From NCBI RefSeq assembly GCF_000184745.1, contig NC_014931.1, forward strand, positions 6,324,001 to 6,388,000: 64,000 nt of DNA, given 5' to 3'. This stretch comes from Variovorax paradoxus EPS. Its GTDB lineage: Bacteria; Pseudomonadota; Gammaproteobacteria; Burkholderiales; Burkholderiaceae_C. How positions within the stretch are numbered: position 1 is the stretch's first letter; each line of letters begins with the position of its first letter. Below are positions 17,841-27,800 of the stretch, piece after piece. Under the pieces are notes generated by a model, which was not told the DNA's origin, did not search any database, and worked only from the letters and a program-made list of their open reading frames with translations. A program made the translations under genes and the position numbers.

Positions 17841-20294
17841 TCAGTTCAGCAGCCGCTCCGGATTCGCATCGAGCTTCGCCAACGCCTCGCGCGTGGCGCG
17901 CACCGTGAGCGTCTCTTCCTCGGCCGGCACCAATAGACCGGCCTGCAGGTACGTCGCCAACCGACCCGCCTGAATCAGGAAGCTGCGGCCGTCCGCCGTA
18001 GCGAACAGGTGCAACTGCTTCCGATCGCTGCGCCAGACGAACTGCACCTGGCTCACGCGGTCGTTGTGGTCCAGCATGAACCAGTTGCCCACCTGCAGTT
18101 CGTGCGCCCAGGCCAGCATGTCCTCGGGCACCTGCACGCCGGCCGCATCGGGCACCACCTCGATCGAGGCGGCATCCACGCCCAGCAGCAGTTCGATGCT
18201 GTGCGCATCGAGCGGCAGGTCGGCGGTGCCGCCGATGTCGCTCACAAAATCTTCCAGGTGCGCCAGGCGCTCGGCCATGGCTTCGATCTTGGCCTGCGGG
18301 ATCGCCTCGGTCTTCGACAGGAAGGCATCGGACAGCGTGGCGCCGATGGTCTTGATGTGCGCTTCCTGCGGCTCGTCGACGATGCCCAAGAGCGCCATGC
18401 CCTGGCGCAGGCGCTGCAGCAACTGCGGCAGGTCTTGAATGACGCGGGCGCGGTCGGTGCGGTTGGGCTTGGCGCTCGCAGCCCAGACCAGCTCGGAAGC
18501 CACGCGCTTCAGCATCACCGTCTGCTCGCCCTGCGCGCCGTAGCGCAGCGCGGCGATCGCCAGCACCTCGGCCCACACCTTGAACAGGAACTCGCGGATC
18601 TCGTCGCGCACCGGCATGTCGTTGAGCATCTTGCGCAACTCGATGGTGTACTGGATCGCCATCGTTTCCTTCTGCTCGACCTGCTGCGCGACGCTCATCA
18701 CGCGCTGCGTGGTGTCGCTCTGCGTGAGATAGCGGTTGAGGAAAGCGACGAACTCGTCGAACACCAGCTTGAACACGCGCTGGCCGGTCTCCGGGTATTG
18801 CTCGATCACCTGCACCACGCGGCGGATCTCGCCTTCGAGCGCGCTGCCGGTGATGGCGGCTGCGTCGAAACCCATTACGCAGGAGCCCATGCGATCGATC
18901 AGCATGCGCGCGGGGTGCTGCAGCGTGCCGAAAAATTCAGGCTCGGCGATGGCCACGCGCAGCACCGGCATCTGCAGCCGCGCGAACCACACGCGCGCCG
19001 AGAACGGAATCCGCTCCTCGGCCAGGATGGCCTGGAACATGAGCGCGACGATTTCCACGGTGGCCTTGTCGGCCGTGGTGGGCGCGCGCTTCTTGAGTTC
19101 GGTGCTGCGCCGGCGCAGGTCGACTGCCGTTTGCTGGATGACGGTGGCCTGCTCGCCCGATGCGTCCATGTACTGCGTGGCGGCCATGCGGTAGGCCACC
19201 TCGGCCTCGGCGATGGCGCCGGCAAAGGTTCTGGAGAACTGCCGCGGGGCGGTGTTGCCGCCCGTGCCCGGCGTGCCGCCGCCGGGACCGGTCGTGCGGC
19301 CCGCCGGCGCGGTGCCGGTGATCGAATTCTGGGCGGGGACGGTGGTGGTGGTATCGCTGCCGATGCGCCCCGTGACGAATCGCTTGAGGCTCAGCAGCGC
19401 GGTCTGGGCACGCTGCCGCGCCATCATCAGCGGCGAGCCGCCGATCGTCGACGTGCCAGCGGGCATCGGTACGGAAGCTTGCGGTTGCGACTGGTGCGGG
19501 TGTTGAGGCGCCTGCGTGCCGTAGCCGGGACGCTGCTGCGAGCCGCCGCCGCCACCGCCGTCCATCGGCGCGGTCGCCGAAGCCACTCCGCCCGCAAAGG
19601 AGGTGTTGAAGCCCGCGCTGTTGCCAGCGCCTGCGGCATTGCCGGTGCGCCGCACGAAGCTCTTGAGATCGATCTCCTGCATCACGCCGTTGGCGATCAG
19701 GTAGGCATTGGCGCTCTCGTAGGCCTTGACGATCACATCGATCAGTTGCTGCTGCACCGTGTCCTGCACCCGGGCCCAGAGCTCGCGGCTCAGGCCGGCG
19801 GCCAGCCACTGCTCCACCAGCAGCCTGGCCAGCGTCTCGGGCTTGAGCACGTCCTTCGAATCGAGTTCGTTGGTGCCTTCGAGGTGCTGGATGCGCAGGC
19901 GCAAATCGCTGAGCTCGAAGCTCGCCTTGTCGTGGATCACCTGCGCGAGGCGCGAGGCGAGGATGTTGGTCTCGACCACCTCGTCGCCGATCAGCTCGAG
20001 CCGCAGCGCCGTGGGAAAGGTCGTCAATCCGCCGGTGGGCGCGGCGGCGCCGAGCGCCTTGCGCCAGCTCGCCTGCGAGAGCGTCACCCATTGGGTGGCC
20101 TGGCCCTGGAATGCCACGAAGTCGTCGCGGTGCTCCTGCATGGCGCGGGCGTTGCTCACCTCGGAGGCCAGCTGCGTCAGCCGGTCGCGGATCGCGCGGG
20201 CCAGCGGGACGATGGCCCCTTCCGTGGCCAATACGAAACGCTCACGCGTCTCGCGTGCGAGCTGCAGGGAAGAGGCGGACCGCGCAATGCTCAT
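17841..20294 (-). CDS. DUF1631 family protein
   Basis: An 817-aa cytoplasmic protein of the DUF1631 family, found mainly in beta- and gammaproteobacteria. It is largely helical. A low-complexity Gly/Ser/Pro/Gln linker at about residues 220-290 (MDGGGGGGSQQRPGYG) separates an N-terminal helical module from the long C-terminal part, which ends in a PilZ-like beta region (VGNWFMLDHNDRVSQVQFVW). The PilZ likeness, a possible c-di-GMP link, is my inference. Old annotations of this family as thymidine phosphorylase are unsupported. It is transcribed alone; the 157 bp to secF holds nothing I recognise. Confidence 0.85.
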   Translation of the reverse strand: MSIARSASSLQLARETRERFVLATEGAIVPLARAIRDRLTQLASEVSNARAMQEHRDDFVAFQGQATQWVTLSQASWRKALGAAAPTGGLTTFPTALRLELIGDEVVETNILASRLAQVIHDKASFELSDLRLRIQHLEGTNELDSKDVLKPETLARLLVEQWLAAGLSRELWARVQDTVQQQLIDVIVKAYESANAYLIANGVMQEIDLKSFVRRTGNAAGAGNSAGFNTSFAGGVASATAPMDGGGGGGSQQRPGYGTQAPQHPHQSQPQASVPMPAGTSTIGGSPLMMARQRAQTALLSLKRFVTGRIGSDTTTTVPAQNSITGTAPAGRTTGPGGGTPGTGGNTAPRQFSRTFAGAIAEAEVAYRMAATQYMDASGEQATVIQQTAVDLRRRSTELKKRAPTTADKATVEIVALMFQAILAEERIPFSARVWFARLQMPVLRVAIAEPEFFGTLQHPARMLIDRMGSCVMGFDAAAITGSALEGEIRRVVQVIEQYPETGQRVFKLVFDEFVAFLNRYLTQSDTTQRVMSVAQQVEQKETMAIQYTIELRKMLNDMPVRDEIREFLFKVWAEVLAIAALRYGAQGEQTVMLKRVASELVWAASAKPNRTDRARVIQDLPQLLQRLRQGMALLGIVDEPQEAHIKTIGATLSDAFLSKTEAIPQAKIEAMAERLAHLEDFVSDIGGTADLPLDAHSIELLLGVDAASIEVVPDAAGVQVPEDMLAWAHELQVGNWFMLDHNDRVSQVQFVWRSDRKQLHLFATADGRSFLIQAGRLATYLQAGLLVPAEEETLTVRATREALAKLDANPERLLN

Positions 20295-20451
20295 TGAAGG
20301 ATCGGGAAGGCCAGGGGGAACTGTTCATCGGCAACAACAACCGCGAGCTTGCATCGGGAAGCGCCACCGCACAAGTGTGGACACTGCCCGGCGTTGCACG
20401 GGAACAGCGGTGCGGCTTTGCCGCCCGCTTTGTTGAACCCTGAAGTATCCG

Positions 20452-21411
20452 TCAGACCACGGCGCCGGCGTTCGGGTCTTCTTCCGTCTCGCCTTCGCGC
20501 TTGGTCGGCGGGCCGCCGCCCTTGATCAGGTCTTCGCGCTTCACGCCCAGCCACATCGCGATGGCCGCTGCCACGAAGCACGAGGAGTAGATGCCAAAGC
20601 AAATGCCGATGGTCAGCGCCAGGGCGAAGTAATGCAGCGTCGGGCCGCCGAAGAAGAACATCGACAGCACCACCAGCTGCGTGGAGCCGTGGGTGATGAT
20701 CGTGCGGCTGATGGTCGAGGTGATCGCGCTGTCGATGACTTCGGCCGTCGTCATCTTGCGGTAGCGGCGGAAGTTCTCGCGCACCCGGTCGAAGATCACG
20801 ACCGATTCGTTCACCGAGTAGCCCAGCACCGCCAGCACCGCCGCCAGCACCGCCAGCGAGAACTCCCACTGGAAGAAGGCGAAGAAGCCCAGGATGATCA
20901 CCACGTCGTGCAGGTTGGCCAGAACGGTAGCCAGCGCAAACTTCCATTCGAAGCGAAACGCCAGGTAGATCATGATGCCCACGACCACCATGGCGAGCGC
21001 CTTCAGGCCGTTGCTGGTGAGCTCGTCGCCCACCTGCGGGCCGACGAATTCGTTGCTGCGCAGTTCCACCGTCGGCTCGATGGCCTTCAGGGCGCCCATC
21101 ACCTGGTCGCTCTGCTGGGTCGAGGTCATGCCCTTGGCGACCGGCAGGCGGATCTGCACCGAGGTGCCGAAGCTCTGCACCTGCACCTCCTGGTAGCCCA
21201 GCTTGGCGACGACTTCGCGCACCTTGCCGACGTCGGCCGATTGCTTGTAGGCCACTTCCATCACCGTGCCGCCCGTGAACTCCACCGACAGGTGCAGCCC
21301 GCGGTGGAACAGGAAGAACACGGCCAGCGCGAAGGTGACGAAGGAAACGATGTTCAGCACCAGCGCGTGGCGCATGAACGGGATGGTCTTGTGGATCCGG
21401 AAGAATTCCAT
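20452..21411 (-). CDS. secF: Protein translocase subunit SecF
   Basis: A 319-aa inner-membrane protein that works with SecD to drive late steps of Sec export using the proton gradient. TM1 is at about residues 15-35, a periplasmic domain follows, and TM2-6 form the RND-like C-terminal half with FAFFQWEFSLAVLAAVLAVL, GYSVNESVVIFDRVRENFR and TISRTIITHGSTQLVV. All are SecF signatures. It follows secD by 9 bp in the standard yajC-secD-secF order. Confidence 0.97.
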   Translation of the reverse strand: MEFFRIHKTIPFMRHALVLNIVSFVTFALAVFFLFHRGLHLSVEFTGGTVMEVAYKQSADVGKVREVVAKLGYQEVQVQSFGTSVQIRLPVAKGMTSTQQSDQVMGALKAIEPTVELRSNEFVGPQVGDELTSNGLKALAMVVVGIMIYLAFRFEWKFALATVLANLHDVVIILGFFAFFQWEFSLAVLAAVLAVLGYSVNESVVIFDRVRENFRRYRKMTTAEVIDSAITSTISRTIITHGSTQLVVLSMFFFGGPTLHYFALALTIGICFGIYSSCFVAAAIAMWLGVKREDLIKGGGPPTKREGETEEDPNAGAVV

Positions 21412-21420
21412 GGCGGTCTC

Positions 21421-23313
21421 TTATTTGGTTTCGGCCACGACCGCGGCATCGGTGCCATCGGTCTTTGGACGCCATACCGTGCCGATCGACACGCTCTTGA
21501 GCTTCTTCTTCTGTCCGTACCAGAAGTTCACCAGGCCGCGCGAGAAGAACACGGCCGAGAACATCGAGGTGACGATGCCGATGCAGTGCACCACCGCGAA
21601 GCCGCGCACCGGGCCCGAGCCGAAGGCCAGGAGCGCGATGCCCGCGATCAGCGTCGTGATGTTGGAGTCGAGAATCGTGCCCCAGGCGCGCTCGTAGCCC
21701 GCATGGATCGCCGCCTGCGGCGAGGCCCCGTTGCGCAACTCTTCCCGCACGCGCTCGTTGATCAGCACGTTGGAGTCGATGGCCACGCCGATCGCCAGCG
21801 CCATGGCGGCAATGCCGGGCAGCGTGAGCGTGGCCTGCAGGATCGAGAGGATCGCCACCAGCAGCATCAGGTTGACCGCCAGTGCAATCGACGAAAAGAT
21901 GCCGAACAGCGCGTAGTAGAGGCACATGAACACCATGATCGCGGCGAAGCCGTACATCACGCTGTCGAAGCCCTTCTTGATGTTCTCGGCGCCCTGCGTC
22001 GGGCCGATCGTGCGTTCCTGGATGATTTCCATCGGCGCGGCCAGCGAGCCGGCGCGCAGCAGCAGCGCGAGGTCGTTCGCCTCACTCACGGTCATCGCGC
22101 CGGAGACCTGAAAGCGGTTGCCCAATTCGCCGTTGATCGAGGGAGCGGTGAGCACTTCGCCCTTGCCCTTCTCGAAGATCAGCATGGCCATGCGCTTCTT
22201 GTAGTTCTCGATGCTGACCTGCCGCATGATATTGCCGCCCTTCGAGTCCATCGTCAGGTCGACCTTGGGCTGGTTGGTCTGCTGCTCGAAGCCGGGCTGC
22301 GCGTCGGTGAGGTTCTCGCCGGTGACCAGCACCTGCTTCTTCACGATCACGGCGCGGCCGGAGCGGTCGAGGAATTTCTCGGAACCGAACGGCACCGGGC
22401 CCGTGCCTTGTTCGGCCGCGCGGCCTTCGGTGCTTTCGTCCACCAGGCGCATCTCGAGCGTGGCGGTGCGGCCGATGATGGTCTTGGCTTGCGCCGGGTC
22501 CTGCATGCCGGGCAGCTGCACGACGATGCGGTCGAGGCCCTGCTGCTGGATCACCGGTTCGGCCACGCCGAGTTCGTTGATTCGGTTGTGCAGCGTGGTC
22601 ACGTTCTGCTTGAGCGCCGCGTCCTGGAAGCGGCGCGCGGCTTCGGGCTTGATGCTGGCCACGATGCGCGATTCGGTGCCCTGCTGGCTCTCGACGGTGC
22701 TGAGGTCCGGCATCTGGTCCTGCAGCATGCGCCGGGCGATCTCCAGGCTGGCGGCGTCGCGCAGCGTGATCTCCACCGTCTGGCCGTTGCGGTTCACCGC
22801 GCTGCCGCGCACCTTCTTGTCGCGCAGGCCCGCGCGGATGTCGCCGGCGAAGGACTCGGCCTTCTTGTCCAGCACGCCGCGCATGTCGACCTGCAGCAGG
22901 AAGTCGACCCCGCCGCGCAGGTCGAGGCCCAGGTACATCGGGAAGGCATGCAGCGCCGTCAGCCAATGGGGCGAGCGCGACACGAGGTTCAGCGCCACCA
23001 CATAGGAGGCTTCGTCCGCATTCGGCACCAGCGCCTGCTGCAGCGCGTCGCGCGCCTTGATCTGGTCGTCCGTGGTGACGAAGCGCGCCCGCACCGCGGT
23101 CGGCTCCAGCGTCAGCAGGTCGGGGGTGAGACCGGCCGTCTTGAGCACCTCTTCGACCCTGGCCTGGGTCGAGGCATCGATCTTGACGGTGGACTTGGCC
23201 GCCGACACCTGCACCGCAGGCGACTCGCCGAAGAAATTGGGCAGGGCGTAGATGAGCCCCACGAGCAACACGATCACGATGATCGTGTACTTCCAGACCG
23301 GGTAACGGTTCAT
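21421..23313 (-). CDS. secD: Protein translocase subunit SecD
   Basis: A 630-aa partner of SecF. It starts MNRYPVWKYTIIVIVLLVG (TM1) at 23313; a reading from 23376 adds 21 residues of no family likeness. The P1 head has LGLDLRGGVDFLLQVD, the second periplasmic part has NRINELGVAEPVIQQQGLDR and VVQLPGMQDPAQAKTIIG, and the membrane half has ALAIGVAIDSNVLINERVRE. Length and order of motifs are normal. It lies 79 bp after yajC. Confidence 0.97.
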   Translation of the reverse strand: MNRYPVWKYTIIVIVLLVGLIYALPNFFGESPAVQVSAAKSTVKIDASTQARVEEVLKTAGLTPDLLTLEPTAVRARFVTTDDQIKARDALQQALVPNADEASYVVALNLVSRSPHWLTALHAFPMYLGLDLRGGVDFLLQVDMRGVLDKKAESFAGDIRAGLRDKKVRGSAVNRNGQTVEITLRDAASLEIARRMLQDQMPDLSTVESQQGTESRIVASIKPEAARRFQDAALKQNVTTLHNRINELGVAEPVIQQQGLDRIVVQLPGMQDPAQAKTIIGRTATLEMRLVDESTEGRAAEQGTGPVPFGSEKFLDRSGRAVIVKKQVLVTGENLTDAQPGFEQQTNQPKVDLTMDSKGGNIMRQVSIENYKKRMAMLIFEKGKGEVLTAPSINGELGNRFQVSGAMTVSEANDLALLLRAGSLAAPMEIIQERTIGPTQGAENIKKGFDSVMYGFAAIMVFMCLYYALFGIFSSIALAVNLMLLVAILSILQATLTLPGIAAMALAIGVAIDSNVLINERVREELRNGASPQAAIHAGYERAWGTILDSNITTLIAGIALLAFGSGPVRGFAVVHCIGIVTSMFSAVFFSRGLVNFWYGQKKKLKSVSIGTVWRPKTDGTDAAVVAETK

Positions 23314-23392
23314 GAGAAAGCGCTTTTCAAGAAACGGGACACGGCGTGAATTGGGGCCCTGCGCCGCAAAGCGCAAGGATCAGCTCACGCTT

Positions 23393-23725
23393 TTATTTGA
23401 CGGCGCCCTTGGGCAGGACCTGAACCACGGCGCTGCGCTGGATCTTGATTTCGATGCCGTTGGCGATTTCCAGGCCGAGGTACTGGTCGCCCAGCGAGGT
23501 GATCTTGCCGAGCACGCCGCCGGCCGTTGCGACTTCGTCACCCTTGGCCAGGGCCTCGATCATGGCGCGGGCTTCCTTCTGGCGCTTCATTTGCGGGCGG
23601 ATCATGACGAAATACAGCACCACGAACATCAGCACCAGCGGCAGCATGCTGCCGAGGGAGGACAACATGTCGCCGCCGCCGGCGGCTGCGGGCGCGGTCT
23701 GGGCGAAAGCAGAGGAAATGAACAA
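23393..23725 (-). CDS. yajC: Preprotein translocase subunit YajC
   Basis: A 110-aa single-span inner-membrane protein of the SecDF-YajC complex. Its N-terminus is FISSAFAQTAPAA, the TM helix is LPLVLMFVVLYFVMIRPQ, and the cytoplasmic part has KGDEVATAGGVLGKI. The start is a TTG at 23725 with GGAGA six bases upstream; the upstream in-frame ATG would add a long unrelated tail. The usual upstream partners tgt and queA are absent here: the next gene is the indolepyruvate oxidoreductase, on the same strand behind its own terminator. Confidence 0.93.
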   Translation of the reverse strand: MFISSAFAQTAPAAAGGGDMLSSLGSMLPLVLMFVVLYFVMIRPQMKRQKEARAMIEALAKGDEVATAGGVLGKITSLGDQYLGLEIANGIEIKIQRSAVVQVLPKGAVK

Positions 23726-23963
23726 GAGAGTCTCCAGCAGAGGGAAGAGAAGAAAGCGAGAGGAGTGCGGGCCGGGCCTGCCATTCCATCTCTGAGCGGT
23801 TGCGGGAAAAACCGGCCGCAAATCAAAGCTCGGCGGGGCTTGGCCACCGCACAGCACCGGGCATTGTATTCGGGGCACGGCGCCCTTCCAGCGGCTTATC
23901 CGGCGCGGTGGGGAGGGCTTTCCGGGTATCCGCCCCGGCCGTTCTTTGCTACGTTTTGAATAG

Positions 23964-23988
23964 CAAAAAGCGCCCGGCGGGCGCTCTT
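23964..23988 (-). terminator. Rho-independent terminator of the indolepyruvate oxidoreductase gene
   Basis: Read on the minus strand, the 7-bp stem AGCGCCC/GGGCGCT (23985-23979 with 23975-23969) is followed by TTTTTG. It lies 24 bp after the stop at 24012 and isolates this gene from yajC-secDF. Confidence 0.8.
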
Positions 23989-24011
23989 TGAAGACGGGAA
24001 CGGCTGAAAGA

Positions 24012-27000
24012 TCAGGCCGCCGCGCGCTGCCCCTGCGGGTTGCGCCACTTGGCCATCAGTTCGCTCCAGCGCGCACGGGCCGCCACGAGGTTGCGCTCCT
24101 TCACATGGCCGTAGCCGCGGATCTGCTCCGGCAGGCTCGCGATTTCCAGCGCCAGCGCGTGGTTGTCGGCACGCAGCGCGCCGATCACCTCTTCGATGCT
24201 CGCGCGGTACTCGGCGATCAGCGCGCGCTCGGTCTTGCGTTCTTCGGTGCGGCCGAAGATATCGAGCGCCGTGCCGCGCACACCCTTGAGCTTCGCGAGG
24301 AAGCGAAAGCCCGTGAGCATCCAGGGACCGAACTTCTGCTTCTGCAATTGGCCCTTGGCGTTCTTCTTGGCAATGATCGGCGGGGCCAGGTGGTAGTTGA
24401 GTTTGTAGTCGCCTTCGAACATGCCTTCGACACGGTCGAGGAACGTGCGATCTGTGTGCAGGCGCGCGACTTCGTACTCGTCCTTGTACGCCATCAACTT
24501 GAACAGGTAGCGTGCCACCGTCTCGGTGAGCGCCGTCTTGCCCAGCGGGGATTCCGACTGCTGCACCTTCGCGACGAACTGACTGTATTCCTCAGCGTAG
24601 GCGGCGTTCTGGTAGCCGGTCAGGAACTCGGCGCGGCGTGCCACCAGGGTCTCGACGGTCTCGCGCTTCTTGAACTCGATGACCTGGCCCGGGCGCACGC
24701 GCTTTTGCAGTTCCTCGGGGCGAACCGCGGCCTGGCGGCCCCATTCGAAGGCAGTCTTGTTGTTCTCGATGGCCACGGCATTGAGCTCGATGGCGCGCAT
24801 CAGCGACTCGTGCGCCAGCGGCAACCAGCCCTTTTGCCAGGCGTAGCCCAGGATCATCGGGTTGACGTAGATGCTGTCGCCCATCAGCGTGGTCGCGGCC
24901 GCGTCGGCGTCGAAGGTGCCGATGCCGTCGAAGCCCACGGCGCGCGCGATTTCGGCGGCGCAGGCGTCTTCGGGGTTCTGCCAGTTGGCATTGCGCACGA
25001 AGGCGGCCGTCGGCGAGCTGTGGCTGTTGAGCGCCACGTGCGTGCGCCCTTCGCGCATCCGCGCCATGGTTTCGCCGTTGACCGTGACCAGCGGGTCGCA
25101 GGCCAGAATCAGGTCGGCGGCAGCGGTGCCGACGCGCGTGGTGCGGATGTCCTCCTGCGTGTCGCCGATGAGCACGTGGCTCCAGGTGGCACCGCCCTTT
25201 TGCGCCAGGCCCGCCGCATCCTGCGTGACGATGCCCTTGGCCTCGATGTGCGCGGCCATGCCGAGCAACTGGCCGATGGTGATGACGCCGGTGCCGCCGA
25301 CGCCCGCCACCACCACGCCCCAGACCTTGCCGCCGGCCAGCGACGGAATCACGGGCTCCGGCAGCAGGCCGAACTCGGCCGGCGTCGCGCCCTTGCTCTT
25401 GCTCTTCTTCTTGAGCTGGCCGCCCTCGACGGTCACGAAGCTCGGGCAGAAGCCCTTCAGGCAGCTCATGTCCTTGTTGCAGCTGCTCTGGTTGATGGTG
25501 CGCTTGCGGCCGAATTCGGTTTCCAGCGGCTCCACCGAGAGGCAGTTGCTCTGCACGCTGCAGTCGCCGCAGCCTTCGCAGACCAGCTCGTTGATGACCA
25601 CGCGCTTGGCCGGATCGACGGCCGTGCCCCGCTTGCGGCGGCGGCGCTTCTCGGTCGCGCAGGTCTGGTCGTAGATGATGGCCGTGGTGCCGGCCATCGC
25701 GCGGAACTCGCGCTGGATGTCGTCCAGCAGGTCGCGGTGCTTGACCTGCACGTGGTCGCCGGGAATCGAGACACCCTCGTACTTCTCGGGCTCGTCGGTG
25801 ACGATCACGACCTTCTTCGCGCCCTCGGCATGCAGGCTCTCGGCGATCTGCAGCACCGAGTGGCCTTCGGGCCGCTCGCCGACCTGCTGGCCGCCGGTCA
25901 TCGCGACCGCGTCGTTGTAGAGGATCTTGTAGGTGATGTTCACGCCCGCCGCGATGCTCTGGCGAATCGCCAACAGGCCGCTGTGGAAGTACGTGCCGTC
26001 GCCCAGGTTCGCGAAGATGTGCTGGTCGGTCGTGAAGGGCTGCTGGCCCACCCATGGCACGCCCTCGCCGCCCATCTGCGTGAAGCCGATGGTGGAGCGG
26101 TCCATCCAGGTCGCCATGAAGTGGCAGCCGATGCCGCCCATCGCGCGCGAACCTTCGGGCACCACCGTGCTGGTGTTGTGCGGGCAGCCCGAACAGAACC
26201 ACGGCTGGCGCGTGGCGTCGGCCACGCTGGTGGAAGCCTGCTGCACCACCATCGAACGCTCCTTGGCTTCGAGGATGGCGAGTTGCGCGTCGATGCGCGC
26301 CGTCATGTCGGCGCCGGCCGCGGCCAGGAGGCCCGTCTTCTTCAGGCGCAGCGCGATCGCCTTGGCGATCAGCGCGGGGTTCAGGTCGGCGTTGGCGCGC
26401 AGGAGCGTGTGCGCGGTCGGGTTGGGCATCGACCATTCGCCGCCGGAGTAACCCTCGGCCGCATGCACTTCGCCTTCGTCGAACTTGCCGACCACGTTGG
26501 GACGCACGTCGGGGCGCCAGTTGTAGAGCTCTTCCTTGAGCTGGTATTCGATGACCTGGCGCTTCTCTTCGACGACCAGGATTTCCTGCAGGCCGGTGGC
26601 GAATTCGCGCGTGAGCTGCGCTTCGAGCGGCCACACCACGCCCACCTTGTGCAGGCGGATGCCGAGTTGGCGGCAGGCGGCGTCGTCGAGCCCCAGGTCC
26701 AGCAGCGCCTGGCGCGTGTCGTTGAAGGCCTTGCCGCTGGCCATGATGCCGAAGCGGTCGTTCGGGCCTTGAATGACGTTGTGGTTGAGGCGGTTGGCGC
26801 GGATGTAGGCGAGCGCGGCGTACCACTTGTAGTGCATGAGCCGGGCTTCCTGCTCCAGCGCATGGTCGGGCCAGCGGATGTGCAGGCCGCCGGGCGGCAT
26901 ATCGAAATCGGTGGGAATGACGATCTCGACGCGCTCGGGGTCGATCATGGCCGTGGCGCTCGACTCGACGATCTCCTGGATCGTCTTCATGCCCGACCAC

Positions 27001-27620
27001 ACGCCCGAGAAGCGGCTCATGGCGAAGGCGTGGATGCCCAGGTCCAGGATTTCCTGCACGCTGGTCGGAAAGAACACCGGCGTGCCGCAGGCCTTGAAGA
27101 TGTGGTCGCTCTGGTGGGCGGCGGTGGAGCTCTTGGAGATGTGGTCGTCGCCCGCCACCGCGATCACGCCGCCGAATTCAGTAGTGCCCGCCATGTTGGC
27201 GTGCTTGAAGACGTCCGAGCAGCGATCCACGCCCGGGCCCTTGCCGTACCAGATGCCGAAGACGCCGTCGAACTTGTTGGTGCCTTGCGGCGAGAAGCCC
27301 AATTGCTGGGTGCCCCAGAGCGCGGTGGCCGCGAGCTCTTCGTTCACGCCCGGCTGGAAGACGATGTTCTGTTCCTTCAGGAACTTGCTGGCCTTCCACA
27401 GCGCCTGGTCGTAGCCGCCGAGCGGGGAGCCGCGGTAGCCGCTGATGAAACCGGCGGTGTTCTTGCCGGCCTGCTTGTCGCGCAACTGCTGAAGCATGGG
27501 CAGCTTCACGAGGGCTTGCACGCCGCTCATGAAAGCGCGGCCGTAATCGAGGGAGTACTTGTCGTCGAGCGTGACGGTTTCTAGCGCGCGGCGAATGTGC
27601 TCGGGCAGCGGGGCGTTCAT
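24012..27620 (-). CDS. Indolepyruvate ferredoxin oxidoreductase, one-chain type
   Basis: A 1202-aa thiamine-pyrophosphate enzyme of the 2-oxoacid:ferredoxin oxidoreductase superfamily, with the IorA and IorB parts fused. The order is an N-terminal pyrimidine-binding domain (TAGFISGYRGSPLGGYDQAL), a TPP/Mg domain (LGDGTYFHSGLLAIRQS), a Cys-rich iron-sulfur region (VCEGCGDCSVQSNC, then CNKDMSCLKGFC) and a gamma-type domain (GVGGTGVITIGQLLGMAA). Such proteins oxidatively decarboxylate aryl-pyruvates from aromatic amino acids to acyl-CoA. It is divergent from an Lrp-type regulator. The symbol iorAB is not assigned because fused chains vary in specificity. Confidence 0.92.
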   Translation of the reverse strand: MNAPLPEHIRRALETVTLDDKYSLDYGRAFMSGVQALVKLPMLQQLRDKQAGKNTAGFISGYRGSPLGGYDQALWKASKFLKEQNIVFQPGVNEELAATALWGTQQLGFSPQGTNKFDGVFGIWYGKGPGVDRCSDVFKHANMAGTTEFGGVIAVAGDDHISKSSTAAHQSDHIFKACGTPVFFPTSVQEILDLGIHAFAMSRFSGVWSGMKTIQEIVESSATAMIDPERVEIVIPTDFDMPPGGLHIRWPDHALEQEARLMHYKWYAALAYIRANRLNHNVIQGPNDRFGIMASGKAFNDTRQALLDLGLDDAACRQLGIRLHKVGVVWPLEAQLTREFATGLQEILVVEEKRQVIEYQLKEELYNWRPDVRPNVVGKFDEGEVHAAEGYSGGEWSMPNPTAHTLLRANADLNPALIAKAIALRLKKTGLLAAAGADMTARIDAQLAILEAKERSMVVQQASTSVADATRQPWFCSGCPHNTSTVVPEGSRAMGGIGCHFMATWMDRSTIGFTQMGGEGVPWVGQQPFTTDQHIFANLGDGTYFHSGLLAIRQSIAAGVNITYKILYNDAVAMTGGQQVGERPEGHSVLQIAESLHAEGAKKVVIVTDEPEKYEGVSIPGDHVQVKHRDLLDDIQREFRAMAGTTAIIYDQTCATEKRRRRKRGTAVDPAKRVVINELVCEGCGDCSVQSNCLSVEPLETEFGRKRTINQSSCNKDMSCLKGFCPSFVTVEGGQLKKKSKSKGATPAEFGLLPEPVIPSLAGGKVWGVVVAGVGGTGVITIGQLLGMAAHIEAKGIVTQDAAGLAQKGGATWSHVLIGDTQEDIRTTRVGTAAADLILACDPLVTVNGETMARMREGRTHVALNSHSSPTAAFVRNANWQNPEDACAAEIARAVGFDGIGTFDADAAATTLMGDSIYVNPMILGYAWQKGWLPLAHESLMRAIELNAVAIENNKTAFEWGRQAAVRPEELQKRVRPGQVIEFKKRETVETLVARRAEFLTGYQNAAYAEEYSQFVAKVQQSESPLGKTALTETVARYLFKLMAYKDEYEVARLHTDRTFLDRVEGMFEGDYKLNYHLAPPIIAKKNAKGQLQKQKFGPWMLTGFRFLAKLKGVRGTALDIFGRTEERKTERALIAEYRASIEEVIGALRADNHALALEIASLPEQIRGYGHVKERNLVAARARWSELMAKWRNPQGQRAAA

Positions 27621-27800
27621 GTTGTCTGTCTCCGTATTGGCAGGGCCTTGTGGGCCTGGCTGGATTGGCTGTGGGTCTGTGCCCGGTAGGGCGCGAGCCC
27701 ATGATCACGCAAAGTGTATGCCGGGGTCCGCGACAGGTGTTTGCGTTCTTTGCCCCAAAAAACGCGCTTCCAGAAAGAATCTTGCTTAACATCGGCATCC

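Noticed and set aside
18009..20297. 762-codon plus-strand frame opposite the DUF1631 gene
   Set aside because: Antisense shadow with no recognisable motif.
20632..23349. 905-codon plus-strand frame over secF-secD
   Set aside because: It spans two certain genes on the other strand and has shadow-type composition.
23988..27584. 1198-codon plus-strand frame opposite the indolepyruvate oxidoreductase
   Set aside because: Extreme length comes from GC-rich third positions of the real gene; no domain is visible.
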